DNA of 64,000 nt from Pseudomonadota bacterium (GTDB lineage: Bacteria; Pseudomonadota; Alphaproteobacteria; Caulobacterales; Caulobacteraceae): NCBI GenBank assembly GCA_023390245.1, contig JAEWDF010000120.1, positions 1 through 64,000 on the forward strand, read 5' to 3'. The notes below the pieces were generated by a model. It was given only the letters and a program-made list of their open reading frames with translations, did not search any database and had not been told where the DNA came from. The position numbers were made by a program, and so were the translations under genes. Shown here piece after piece: positions 15,480 through 23,559 of the stretch (positions are counted from its first letter, which is position 1; every line of letters begins with the position of its first letter).

Positions 15480-17234
15480 CTATCGGGCCGCCGCCGCCTT
15501 CTCCTGCCCGGCGCGTCGCCAGGCCTGGAAGGCGTCGATGAAGTCGAGTTGGCGCAGCACCTTGTTCTCCGGGTCGATCAGGACATGCGCTCCTTCCGGA
15601 ACCGTGACCGCGCCGCGCCCGTCGGTCATTGGCACGGTGGTTCGCCGCCCGGCCGCCTCGACTTCGACCGGCATGGGGAAGGGCGCGCCGTCGCCGGTGG
15701 TCCATTCCAGCGTCAGCCGGTCGCCGTCGCGCGTCTCGCTCAGCACCGGCAGGGCCGCCTGATAGAGATAGCCCCGGAAGAACCAGCCGTAGTCCTGGCC
15801 CGTCACCTCATTGACGATCTGCAAGAAGTCCTGGGTCGAGCGGTAGATTGGCTGGAAATTGCCCGGCCGGGGGTCCGGACGGCCATAGACCAGTCGGGTC
15901 AGCGCCTGGTGGAAGGCGTCGTCGCCGATCAACATCCGCAGGGAGTGGGCGATCAGCGAACCCTTGGCGTAGATGTCGTTCCCCGGGCCGATGTCGCCGT
16001 TATAGACTTCGTCCTCGGTCTTGGGCGTTCCCGAGACCACCGGATACTGGTTGCGCAGTCCGGCGCGCTGGTCGGCCAGTTCCCGCTGCATATAGCGCTC
16101 GCCGTTCAGCCAGCGGGCGTAGAGCGGCTGCATGTAGCTGCCCAGCCCCTCGTGCAGCCACATGTCGTCGGCATTCTGGTTGGTCAGCTGGTTGCCGAAC
16201 CACTCGTGCGAGAATTCGTGCTGCAGCAGCCAGTCGTAGCCGCGGCCGTCCTGCTTGTAGTCGTTGCCGTAGGCGTTGATGGTCTGGTGCTCCATGCCCA
16301 GGTGGGGCGTCTCGACCACGCCCATCTTCTCGTCGCCAAACGGATAGGGGCCGACGCTCGCCTCGAAGAAGTCCAGCATCTTGGGGAATTCGGCGAACAG
16401 GGCGTCCACCTTGGCCGGATCGTCCGACTTCAGATGCCAGTAGGTCATCGGAATGACGTTGCCGAAACGGCTGTGATAGTCGCTGGACGCCGCCTCGTAC
16501 GGCCCGATGTTCAGGGCGATGGCGTAGGTGTTCGGATGGGCGGCCGACCAGTTCCAGGTGGTCCAGCCGTCGCCGTGGTCCTGCTTGCCCAGGAAGCGGC
16601 CGTTCGACGGCGCCGACAGGCCCGTCGGCGCGGTGATGTGCAGGTCGACCCGGCCCGGCTCGCCGTGCGGGCTGTCGATGCAGGGCCAGAACAGGTCGCA
16701 GCCCTCGCCCTGGACGGCGGTGGCGATCCAGGGCTCGCCCGTCGGCGCGGTCGACCAGACGAAGCCGCCGTCCCAGGGCGCACGCGGCGCGACGCGCGGC
16801 TGGCCGGCGTAGGCCACCCGCAGCGCCGCCGTCTGGCCCGGCGCCAGCGCCCGCGGCAACTCGACCGTCAGCCGGCCCTCGGGATTGGTCCAGCGCCCGG
16901 CCGGGACCTCGACGCCGTCCACCTGGACGGACGAGATGGTCAGAAGCGTATCCAGATCGACCACCAGCCGCTCCAGCGGCGCCGTGGCGGTGAAGTCCAG
17001 CACGGCGACGGCGTCGATCGCCTTGTCCTCCGGCAGCACCTTGATCGAAAGGTCCGCCTTGTCGAACCGCATCGCCCGCTGCTCGTCCGTCAGCGGCTGG
17101 TCCGTCGCCAGGGTGTAGGCGGTGGAGTCCCGCGCCGACGTCGCGGCGGCGGTCTGGTCCTGAGCCTGGGCGGCGCCGGCCAGGGCCAGGACGGAGCCGG
17201 TCAGCATCAAGCGGCGGAGAAGAGACACGGTCAT
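15480..17234 (-). CDS. M1-family zinc metallopeptidase (second of tandem pair)
   Basis: A signal peptide (ending AQAQ, about residue 25) leads a 584-residue aminopeptidase-like protein. The gluzincin motif HEFSH (339-343) and the third ligand Glu362 in WLHEG give the zinc site. In place of the exopeptidase motif GxMEN there is GMEHQ (313-317), as in the cold-active/leukotriene-hydrolase-like branch. The N-terminal beta-sandwich begins after the signal. It is probably periplasmic and trims peptides. Its upstream neighbour is a clear paralogue, 18 bases away, so the two are one transcript. The gene ends just beside the XRE operator region. Confidence 0.9.
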   Translation of the reverse strand: MTVSLLRRLMLTGSVLALAGAAQAQDQTAAATSARDSTAYTLATDQPLTDEQRAMRFDKADLSIKVLPEDKAIDAVAVLDFTATAPLERLVVDLDTLLTISSVQVDGVEVPAGRWTNPEGRLTVELPRALAPGQTAALRVAYAGQPRVAPRAPWDGGFVWSTAPTGEPWIATAVQGEGCDLFWPCIDSPHGEPGRVDLHITAPTGLSAPSNGRFLGKQDHGDGWTTWNWSAAHPNTYAIALNIGPYEAASSDYHSRFGNVIPMTYWHLKSDDPAKVDALFAEFPKMLDFFEASVGPYPFGDEKMGVVETPHLGMEHQTINAYGNDYKQDGRGYDWLLQHEFSHEWFGNQLTNQNADDMWLHEGLGSYMQPLYARWLNGERYMQRELADQRAGLRNQYPVVSGTPKTEDEVYNGDIGPGNDIYAKGSLIAHSLRMLIGDDAFHQALTRLVYGRPDPRPGNFQPIYRSTQDFLQIVNEVTGQDYGWFFRGYLYQAALPVLSETRDGDRLTLEWTTGDGAPFPMPVEVEAAGRRTTVPMTDGRGAVTVPEGAHVLIDPENKVLRQLDFIDAFQAWRRAGQEKAAAAR

Positions 17235-17252
17235 GACGAAGCTCCGATAGGA

Positions 17253-18995
17253 TCAGTGGGCGGCTGTGCGGCGGGCCTCGGCCTGTTCGCGTCGCCAGGC
17301 CTGGTAGGCGTCGACGAAGTCCAGCTGGCGCAGGATCTTGTTCCGCGGATCGATGATCACGTGCGCGCCGACCGGGACAGTCGCCGTTCCTCGATTTCCG
17401 GTCATGGCTACCGTCTGGACCTGGCCGTTGACCTCGATCTCCACGGGCATGGGAAAGGCGCCGCCGCCGCCGGTGGTCCATTCCAGGGTCAGGCGGTCGC
17501 CATCCCGCGTTTCCGACAGCACCGGCAGGGCCGCCTGATAGAGATAGGCGTCGAAGAACCAGCCATAGTCCTGGCCGGTCACGCCGCTCACGATCCGCTC
17601 GAAGTCTTCGGTCGACTGATGCACCGGCGCGAAGTTGCCCGGCTTCGGATCAGGCCGGCCATAGACGAGACGGCGCAGGCTTTCGAAGAAGGCGTCGTCG
17701 CCGATGGTCATGCGCAGGGTGTGCGCGATCAGAGACCCCTTGGAATAGATGTCGCCGCCCGGGCCGTGCTCCCCGCCATAGACGTCGTCGACCGTCATCG
17801 GCCGGCGCGACACCACCGGATACTGGTTGCGCAGGCCGGCGCGCTGGTCGGCCAGTTCCCGCTGCATGTAACGGTCGCCGTTCAGCCAGTAGCTGTAGAG
17901 TGGCTGCATGTAGCTGCCCAAGCCCTCGTGCAGCCACATGTCGTCGGCGTTCTTGTTGGTCAGCTGGTTGGCGAACCACTCATGAGCGAACTCATGCTGC
18001 AGCAAGTCGTCGTAGCCCCGGCCGTTCAGGGCGAATTCGTTGCCGTAGGCGTTGATGGTCTGGTGCTCCATCCCCTTATGCGGCGTCTCGACCACGCCCA
18101 TCTTCTCGTCGCCGAACGGATAGGGGCCGACCGTCGCCTCGAAGAAGTCCAGCATCTTGGGGAATTCGGCGAACAGGGCCTCCACCTTGGCCGGATCGTC
18201 CGACTTCAGATGCCAGAAATGCATCGGGATGGTGTTGCCGAAGCGGCTCTCGTAGGGGGCGCTGACCTCCTCGTAGGGGCCGACATTCAGGGCGATGGCG
18301 TAGATGTTCGGCCGCTTGACGCTCCAGTTCCACGTCGTCCAGCCGTCGCGATGATCTTCCTTGCCCAGGAAGACGCCGTTGGACGGCGCCGAGAGGTTCG
18401 ACGGCACGGTGATGTGCAGATCGACGCGCCCCGCCTCGGCGTTGGCGTTGTCGATGCAGGGCCAGAACAGGTCGCAGCCCTCCAGCTGGACCGCCGTGGC
18501 GATCCAGGGTTCGCCCGTCGGCGCGGTCGACCAGACGAACCCGCCGTCCCACGGCGCCCGCACGGCCACGTGCGGCTGGCCCGCATAGGCGATGCGCAGC
18601 TGGGTCGCCTGCCCCGTCGGCAGCGGCTTGGCCAGATGGATCGTCAGCCGGCCTTCCGGGTTCGACCAGCGGTCGGCCGGAACCTCCACGCCGTCGACCT
18701 GGATGGACCCGATGTCGAACAGGGTGTCCAGCTCGACCACCAGCGCCTCCAGCGGCGCGGTGGCGGTGAAGTCCAGCACGGCGACGGCGTCGATCGCCTT
18801 GTCGTCGGGCAGGACCTTGATCGACAGGTCCGCCTTGTCGAACCGCATCGCCATCTGTTCGGACGTGCGCTCGACATCGGTCAGGCGGGTGAAGGGCGTG
18901 GAATCGCGCGGCGAATCCGCCGTCTGGCCCCAAGCGGCGCCGCCCAGCGCCAGGACGGAGGCGGCCGCGAGGCCGATCAGGGTCGATTTCATCAC
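17253..18995 (-). CDS. M1-family zinc metallopeptidase (first of tandem pair)
   Basis: A 580-residue paralogue of the following gene, alignable from end to end. It has a signal peptide (ending AAWG), zinc motif HEFAH near residue 334 and WLHEG, again with GMEHQ. Long DNA stretches match the sister gene almost base for base (for example around 18130-18180 against 16332-16385), pointing to a recent duplication or gene conversion. Differences concentrate in the signal peptide, linker and surface loops, so both copies look intact. Expected to be a periplasmic aminopeptidase; substrates unknown. Confidence 0.9.
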   Translation of the reverse strand: MMKSTLIGLAAASVLALGGAAWGQTADSPRDSTPFTRLTDVERTSEQMAMRFDKADLSIKVLPDDKAIDAVAVLDFTATAPLEALVVELDTLFDIGSIQVDGVEVPADRWSNPEGRLTIHLAKPLPTGQATQLRIAYAGQPHVAVRAPWDGGFVWSTAPTGEPWIATAVQLEGCDLFWPCIDNANAEAGRVDLHITVPSNLSAPSNGVFLGKEDHRDGWTTWNWSVKRPNIYAIALNVGPYEEVSAPYESRFGNTIPMHFWHLKSDDPAKVEALFAEFPKMLDFFEATVGPYPFGDEKMGVVETPHKGMEHQTINAYGNEFALNGRGYDDLLQHEFAHEWFANQLTNKNADDMWLHEGLGSYMQPLYSYWLNGDRYMQRELADQRAGLRNQYPVVSRRPMTVDDVYGGEHGPGGDIYSKGSLIAHTLRMTIGDDAFFESLRRLVYGRPDPKPGNFAPVHQSTEDFERIVSGVTGQDYGWFFDAYLYQAALPVLSETRDGDRLTLEWTTGGGGAFPMPVEIEVNGQVQTVAMTGNRGTATVPVGAHVIIDPRNKILRQLDFVDAYQAWRREQAEARRTAAH

Positions 18996-19054
18996 AAGCT
19001 CCCCAGCCGTTGTCGCGGTCAGGCTTAGCCGCCGGCCGGGGAGCGCGCAAAGAA

Positions 19055-19078
19055 AAAGGCCGGCGTTTCCGCCGGCCC
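19055..19078 (-). terminator. Intrinsic terminator of rpmB
   Basis: The stem GGCCGGCG (19058-19065) and CGCCGGCC (19070-19077) has a 4-base loop. Read on the minus strand it is followed by TTTTTCTTT. It lies about 25 bases after the rpmB stop. Confidence 0.85.
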
Positions 19079-19101
19079 TTTCCGAAAGACTGTGTCGCCG
19101 A

Positions 19102-19398
19102 TCAGGCGGCGGCCTGCTCGGCCAGCTTGGCCTTCACCTGGCGCTTGATGCGCTGGGCGGCGGTCGACAGCTGCTCGTCGCGGGCCTTGACGATGAAGGC
19201 GTCCAGGCCGCCCTTGTAGTCCAGGGTGCGCAGCGCGGCGTTGGAGATGCGCAGGCTGAAGGTCTGGCCCAGGGCTTCCGAGGCGACCTTGACCGTCTTC
19301 AGCGACGGCAGGAAGCGGCGCTTGGTCTTGATGTTCGAGTGGCTCACGCTGTGGCCGACCATCGGGCCGATACCGGTGAGTTCGCAACGACGCGACAT
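19102..19398 (-). CDS. rpmB: 50S ribosomal protein bL28
   Basis: The ATG at 19398 gives 98 residues: MSRRCELTGIGPMVGHSVSHSN, then KTKRRFLPSLKTV and LRISNAALRTLD, the conserved bL28 core. The N-terminal Cys is part of the usual CxLTG motif and no second zinc-ribbon pair is present. The C-terminus is longer than in E. coli (78 residues), as is usual in alphaproteobacteria. A near-consensus promoter and an intrinsic terminator frame it as a single-gene transcript. Confidence 0.97.
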   Translation of the reverse strand: MSRRCELTGIGPMVGHSVSHSNIKTKRRFLPSLKTVKVASEALGQTFSLRISNAALRTLDYKGGLDAFIVKARDEQLSTAAQRIKRQVKAKLAEQAAA

Positions 19399-19489
19399 CG
19401 TCAGATCCTTAAGGTGCGGCGCCCGATCCGGCGGAACAGACGCATGAAACGAGTGCGCGCGGAAGCCGGTCCCGCGCGAGAGAGGGGGC

Positions 19490-19518
19490 GTATAAGGGAA
19501 GAGGCCCTCCGGCGTCAA
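19490..19518 (-). promoter_or_regulatory. Promoter of rpmB
   Basis: On the minus strand TTGACG (19518-19513) and TTATAC (19495-19490) are 17 bases apart, a strong housekeeping promoter about 90 bases before the rpmB ATG. Confidence 0.75.
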
Positions 19519-19580
19519 GCCGAGTCAGGACCATCGCAATTCCCAACGCCGGGGAACGCCGCCGTTCAGCGGTCATTCAA

Positions 19581-20108
19581 ATGACGCCGACTATGCCTCA
19601 TATGATGAAGACCATGACCCGAGCCAAGACCAAGATGTCCGTCCTGTCCCGCCTGCTGTCGAGCCGCACCCTGGCGATCGCCGCGCCGATCGTGGCCGGC
19701 GGCTTCATGCTGGCCTCGCCGGCGATGGCGCCCGCCCAGACGGCCGCGCAGAGCGAGGTGCTGCCCGGCTACTGGGAATACACGACCAGCGCCCTGGGCC
19801 AGCGCGACACCGAGCGCAAGTGCGTGCGCCCCAGCGAGATCAACCGCTTCTTCGGCGGCCTGTCGACGCGACGCTGGACCTGCACCTATCCGACCCGCGT
19901 CGTCGGCGACGGAAACGCCCGGTTCGAAGGCAGCTGCCGCGACCACAAGGGCCGCACCGTGAACGTGCGCCTGAACGGGACCTACGAGCCGACCAACTTC
20001 CGCTTCGGCGGCGGCGCCCAGCTGCTGCGCGGCACGCCCTACATCCCCGCCAGCATCACCGCCCGCCGGATCAGCGCCCAGTGCCCGGCCGACGCCGAGT
20101 ATTTCTGA
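19581..20108 (+). CDS. DUF3617-family exported protein
   Basis: The mature part starts after a signal sequence (LAIAAPIVAGGFMLASPAMA) and contains LPGYWEYTTSALGQRDTERKCVRPSEINRFF, the LPGxWE opening of the DUF3617 family, with four Cys (KCVRP, WTCTYP, GSCRDH, AQCPAD) probably forming two disulfides. Function of the family is unknown; it is periplasmic. Several Met codons lie in the first 20 residues (including positions 5, 8, 9, 12 and 19) and no clear Shine-Dalgarno decides between them, so the start is uncertain. Confidence 0.75.
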   Translation: MTPTMPHMMKTMTRAKTKMSVLSRLLSSRTLAIAAPIVAGGFMLASPAMAPAQTAAQSEVLPGYWEYTTSALGQRDTERKCVRPSEINRFFGGLSTRRWTCTYPTRVVGDGNARFEGSCRDHKGRTVNVRLNGTYEPTNFRFGGGAQLLRGTPYIPASITARRISAQCPADAEYF

Positions 20109-20148
20109 TGCCGAGGATCGGCGCGCGGCCAGGCGGCGGCGCGCCGGT

Positions 20149-21084
20149 TCAGCCTCTGCGCCGCAGCCGCATCGCCTGATGCAGAACCAAGGCGACGCCG
20201 CCGCCGACGACAAGGCCCAGCGCCATCGAGGCGACGGCCGTGGTCAGCCATCCCGCCAGACCGCCCAGCGGACCCAGCGATCCGGCGACGGCGTGAGACA
20301 GCCGCTCCACCGGCTCGGCCGGCCAGGCCAGGCCCAGCTGGTGCGAGCCGTGCAGCAGGATGCCGCCGCCGACCCACAGCATGGCGACCACGCCCACCAC
20401 CGACAGCGACTCCATCACCACCGGCATGCCCTTGACCAGGCCGCGCCCGACGACCCGGGCGGCCCGAGACGGCCGCTTGGCCATGTGCAGGCCGATGTCG
20501 TCCATCTTCACGATCAGTCCGACCGCGCCATAGACGACCAGCGTCATCAGCAGGCCGACGACGATCAGCACCCCCGCCTGGATCAGCAGCGGCGAGGCCG
20601 AGACGTCGGCCAGGGCGATGGTCATGATCTCCGCCGACAGGATCAGGTCGGTGCGCACCGCGCCGGAGACGGTCGCCGCCTCCAGCTGGGCGGCGCTGAG
20701 GGCGGAGGGCCGCGCCTCCTCATGGCCGCCTGAAAAGGCCTCGATCAGCTTCTCCGCGCCCTCGAAGCAGAGGTAGGTCCCGCCGCACATCAGGATCGGC
20801 GTGATGGCCCAGGGCGCGAAGGCGGTCAGCAGCAGGGCCACCGGCAGGATGATCAGCAGCTTGTTGCGCACCGAGCCAACGGCGATCCTGGCGATGATCG
20901 GCAGCTCGCGGCTGGGCGACAGGCCGGTCACATAGCGGGGCGTCACCGCCGCGTCGTCCACCACCACGCCCGCGGCCTTGCTGGCCGCCTTGCCGGATGC
21001 GGCGCCCACGTCGTCGATGGAGGCGGCGGCCAGCTTGGCGATGCCCGCCACGTCGTCGAGCAGGGCGAGAAGTCCGGATGACAT
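20149..21084 (-). CDS. DUF808/YedI-family membrane protein
   Basis: The ATG at 21084 gives 311 residues beginning MSSGLLALLDDVAGIAKLAAAS, the characteristic opening of the DUF808 (YedI) family. Further family marks are VVVDDAAVTPRYV and PILMCGGTYLCFEGAEK. About six to seven membrane helices are visible. The family is widespread in Proteobacteria without a known function. It stands alone; the carD terminator lies just upstream of its start region. Confidence 0.88.
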   Translation of the reverse strand: MSSGLLALLDDVAGIAKLAAASIDDVGAASGKAASKAAGVVVDDAAVTPRYVTGLSPSRELPIIARIAVGSVRNKLLIILPVALLLTAFAPWAITPILMCGGTYLCFEGAEKLIEAFSGGHEEARPSALSAAQLEAATVSGAVRTDLILSAEIMTIALADVSASPLLIQAGVLIVVGLLMTLVVYGAVGLIVKMDDIGLHMAKRPSRAARVVGRGLVKGMPVVMESLSVVGVVAMLWVGGGILLHGSHQLGLAWPAEPVERLSHAVAGSLGPLGGLAGWLTTAVASMALGLVVGGGVALVLHQAMRLRRRG

Positions 21085-21159
21085 GAAGGACCGCAATCAG
21101 GATAGGAGGCCCAAGGCGTAAGACCAGCCGCCGCGTTTGTCGATGCGGGGCGCATGCGA

Positions 21160-21187
21160 AAAGGCCCGGGATCGCTCCCGGGCCTTT
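21160..21187 (-). terminator. Intrinsic terminator of carD
   Basis: A perfect 12-base inverted repeat, AAAGGCCCGGGA with TCCCGGGCCTTT and a TCGC loop, lies 20 bases after the carD stop. The minus-strand reading gives a T-rich end (CCTTTTCGC). Confidence 0.85.
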
Positions 21188-21207
21188 CGTTCGCCTTGGC
21201 CGTTCGA

Positions 21208-21738
21208 TCAGGCCGCTTCGGCGGTCGGGATCGGCTTCTTGGCGCTGAGCGACTTGGCCAGCAGCTCGACGGCGGCGTCCTTGTCGATCTTGTTGGCGGC
21301 GGCGACTTCGCGGGCCATCCGGTCCAGCGCCGATTCATAGAGCTGGCGCTCGGAATAGGACTGTTCCGGCTGGGTGTCGGCGCGGTGCAGGTCGCGGACC
21401 ACCTCGGCGATCGAGATCAGGTCGCCGGAGTTGATCTTGGCTTCATATTCCTGGGCGCGACGCGACCACATGGTGCGCTTGATGCGCGCGCGGCCCTTCA
21501 GCGTCGTCAGCGCCTTGGTCACGACGTCGTCGGCGGCCAGCGAACGCAGGCCGGCGGTCTTGGCCTTCTTGGTCGGGACGCGCAGGGTCATCTTCTCGTG
21601 GTCGAACGTCACGACATAGACTTCCAGCGACATGCCAGCCACTTCCTGGGTTTCGATGGCGGCCACCTTGCCGACGCCGTGCGCCGGATAAACGACCGCG
21701 TCGCCGACCTTGAACTCAAGACCCGTCTTGCTCGTCAT
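21208..21738 (-). CDS. carD: CarD/CdnL-family RNA polymerase-binding regulator
   Basis: The ATG at 21738 gives 176 residues. Residues 6-65 form the CarD N-terminal RNA-polymerase-interacting (Tudor-like) domain: FKVGDAVVYPAHGVGKVAAIE. The remainder is the helical DNA-binding part (WSRRAQEYEAKINSGDLISIAEVVRDLHRAD). CdnL/CarD stabilises open promoter complexes at housekeeping and ribosomal promoters and supports growth; in Caulobacter the orthologue is called CdnL. A promoter is visible upstream (21950-21977) and a terminator follows. It is preceded by fdxA on the same strand. Confidence 0.95.
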   Translation of the reverse strand: MTSKTGLEFKVGDAVVYPAHGVGKVAAIETQEVAGMSLEVYVVTFDHEKMTLRVPTKKAKTAGLRSLAADDVVTKALTTLKGRARIKRTMWSRRAQEYEAKINSGDLISIAEVVRDLHRADTQPEQSYSERQLYESALDRMAREVAAANKIDKDAAVELLAKSLSAKKPIPTAEAA

Positions 21739-21949
21739 AGTCTTCCTTTCCCGGCCGGGAGCCGGCGAAGCGCGGCGCGTAAAACGCAAACAGCCATCCG
21801 GCGGCGAAACCGTCGGAGGGAGAAGCTGCAGGCGTCAAATGCGGAAACGGATCACCAAACCTCGGGCCGACCCCGCCTGCGCGGGCGGGATTCTGTCGCA
21901 AACACGGGCGGCGCGAGGTTTTCGCGGACCGCCCGATCCAATGAAACAG

Positions 21950-21977
21950 AACCTATCACAAAATGACGGATTTTCAA
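21950..21977 (-). promoter_or_regulatory. Promoter of carD
   Basis: TTGAAA (21977-21972) and TAGGTT (21955-21950) on the minus strand, 16 bases apart. It lies about 210 bases before the carD ATG, implying a long leader. The 294-base fdxA-carD gap otherwise shows only GC-rich inverted repeats (near 21990-22025), which may end the fdxA transcript. Confidence 0.5.
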
Positions 21978-22032
21978 AATGTCCACAGGCCGGACGCGGA
22001 ATCCCGCCGCGCCGGCGTGACGCCGTGTGGGA

Positions 22033-22374
22033 TCAGGAACCCTTGCCCGGCTTGGGGCTGAAGTACTTTTCGTACTTGTCTTTTTCGCCGTCGAACTGTT
22101 CGCGGTCGGCGGGCGGATCGCCGCGCACGGTGATGTTGGGCCAGACCTTGGCGTATTCGGCGTTGATCTGAAGCCACTTGCCGTCGGGCTCGTCCTCGGT
22201 ATCGGGCACGATGGCGTCGGCGGGGCATTCCGGCTCGCACACGCCGCAGTCGATGCATTCGTCCGGCGCGATGACCAGGAAGTTCTCGCCCTCGTAGAAG
22301 CAGTCCACCGGACACACCTCCACGCAGTCCATGTACTTACACTTCACGCAGTTGTCGGTGACGATGTAGGTCAT
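22033..22374 (-). CDS. fdxA: Ferredoxin FdxA (7Fe-8S type)
   Basis: The 113-residue protein starts [29 protein letters not shown]. The spacing C-x7-C with a third distant Cys (VEVCP) is that of the [3Fe-4S] cluster, and [12 protein letters not shown] with the first-half Cys forms the [4Fe-4S] cluster. The C-terminal extension ends in a Lys/Glu-rich stretch ([13 protein letters not shown]), as in alphaproteobacterial FdxA. It is an electron carrier of unsettled partner. The neighbourhood helicase - S4 protein - fdxA - carD is seen in related genomes, although here two plus-strand genes separate the parts. Confidence 0.96.
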   Translation of the reverse strand: MTYIVTDNCVKCKYMDCVEVCPVDCFYEGENFLVIAPDECIDCGVCEPECPADAIVPDTEDEPDGKWLQINAEYAKVWPNITVRGDPPADREQFDGEKDKYEKYFSPKPGKGS

Positions 22375-22479
22375 GAAGGGCGGGAAGGGGCCGAAGTCGC
22401 GGGGAGAGGACCTGCGACATGGCGGGCATGCCCCCAACTGTCAACATCGGCGTATGATGCGAGAGCGGTTCGCACAGCC

Positions 22480-22500
22480 TTGACAAGGCCGCCGGCTATC
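22480..22500 (+). promoter_or_regulatory. Likely promoter of yceI
   Basis: TTGACA (22480-22485) followed by GCTATC (22495-22500) resembles the Caulobacter housekeeping promoter type with a short spacer and GCTANA-like -10. It lies 50 bases before the yceI ATG. A TTGACA on the opposite strand (22444-22439) may serve fdxA. Confidence 0.45.
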
Positions 22501-22550
22501 CGCAACTGCGTTGATTACCGTTTCTCCTTTCATCCAAGCAGGATCGTTTC

Positions 22551-23177
22551 ATGCGCCTTTCCCTCTTCAAGACCGTCGCCGCCGGAGCGGTCGCCCTCAG
22601 CCTCGTGGCGGGCGGCGCCGTGGTCGCCCAGGCCCAGCTGACCCAGAATCCGGCCGAAGTGCGCGCCGGGACCTATGCCCTCGACGCCGGACACGGCAAG
22701 GTGACCTGGTCGGTCAGCCACATGGGCTTCTCCACCTACGTCGGACAGTTCGTGAACCTCTCGGCGGAGCTGAAGCTGGACCCGGCCAATCCGTCGGCCG
22801 CGACCCTGACCGCGACCATCCCGCTGACCGACGTGGCGCCGAACGACGACGCGCTGAAGGGCCACCTGCAGACGCCGGACTTCTTCGACACCGCCAATCA
22901 TCCCACCGCGACCTTCGTCTCGCGCTCGGTGACGATCGACGCCAGCGATCCCAGCGAGGCGACCGTGGTCGGCGACCTGACCCTGCGCGGCGTCACCCGT
23001 CCGGTCACCCTGGAGGTCGAGTTCAACCAGGCCGGAGAGGTGATGGGCGCCTATCGCGTCGGCTTCGACGCCGAGACCACCATCAAGCGGTCGGAGTTCG
23101 GCATCAACTACGCCCTGCCGGCGGTGTCGGACGAGGTGAAGCTGCATATCGAAGGCGAGTTCACGCCCAAGGGCTAA
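22551..23177 (+). CDS. YceI-family periplasmic protein
   Basis: A signal peptide (1-28, ending AQA) leads a lipocalin-like YceI domain of about 180 residues: YALDAGHGKVTWSVSHMGFSTYVGQF, then HPTATFVSRSVT and GDLTLRGVTRPVTLEVEF. These are the family's polyisoprenoid-binding barrel strands. YceI proteins bind long isoprenoid lipids such as ubiquinone and respond to stress; role here inferred from family only. The stop overlaps the converging S4-domain gene by four bases. Confidence 0.92.
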   Translation: MRLSLFKTVAAGAVALSLVAGGAVVAQAQLTQNPAEVRAGTYALDAGHGKVTWSVSHMGFSTYVGQFVNLSAELKLDPANPSAATLTATIPLTDVAPNDDALKGHLQTPDFFDTANHPTATFVSRSVTIDASDPSEATVVGDLTLRGVTRPVTLEVEFNQAGEVMGAYRVGFDAETTIKRSEFGINYALPAVSDEVKLHIEGEFTPKG

Positions 23178-23455
23178 TCCAGCAGCGTATAGAGGGCGCG
23201 GGCCTCCTCGGCGGGGCCGCGCCTTTCGCCCAGCGCCTCGACCCGCAGGCTGACGACCCGGCCGTCCCGGGCGAAGGTCAGGAGGTCGCCGGGGTGCACC
23301 GACCGGCTGGGCTTGTCCAACCGTGTCTGGGCGCCGTGGTGCGTCAGCCGCACCGCGCCCCTTTCCACCAGATCGGCGGCCAGTCCCCGCGTCCTGGCGA
23401 ACCGCGCGCGCCACAGCCAGACGTCGATGCGGCAGGCGCCGGCGGACTCGATCAT
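23174..23455 (-). CDS. S4-domain RNA-binding protein (Hsp15-like)
   Basis: The ATG at 23455 gives 93 residues. The S4 fold is clear: CRIDVWLWRARFARTRGLAADLVERGAVRL, followed by KPSRSVHPGDLLTF. This matches the small heat-shock Hsp15/HslR-like proteins that rescue nascent-chain-blocked 50S subunits. In related genomes the gene directly follows the large helicase. Here a serine hydrolase gene on the other strand lies between them. The minus-strand frame extends upstream, but that part has no family support. Confidence 0.85.
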   Translation of the reverse strand: MIESAGACRIDVWLWRARFARTRGLAADLVERGAVRLTHHGAQTRLDKPSRSVHPGDLLTFARDGRVVSLRVEALGERRGPAEEARALYTLLD

Positions 23456-23559
23456 GTCCGGATTGTCGACCACCCGGCGGCGCGGCGCCAGCCGAAACAT
23501 CCATGCACTGCATCCATTCGGACGCGCCGAAGCCTCCTGAAGGAGGAGGAGGGACGACG

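Noticed and set aside
15549..19028. 1159-residue plus-strand open frame opposite the tandem M1 genes
   Set aside because: It is the antisense of the two peptidases, with His/Arg/Gln-rich shadow composition, no domain motifs and repeats that only mirror the duplication below it.
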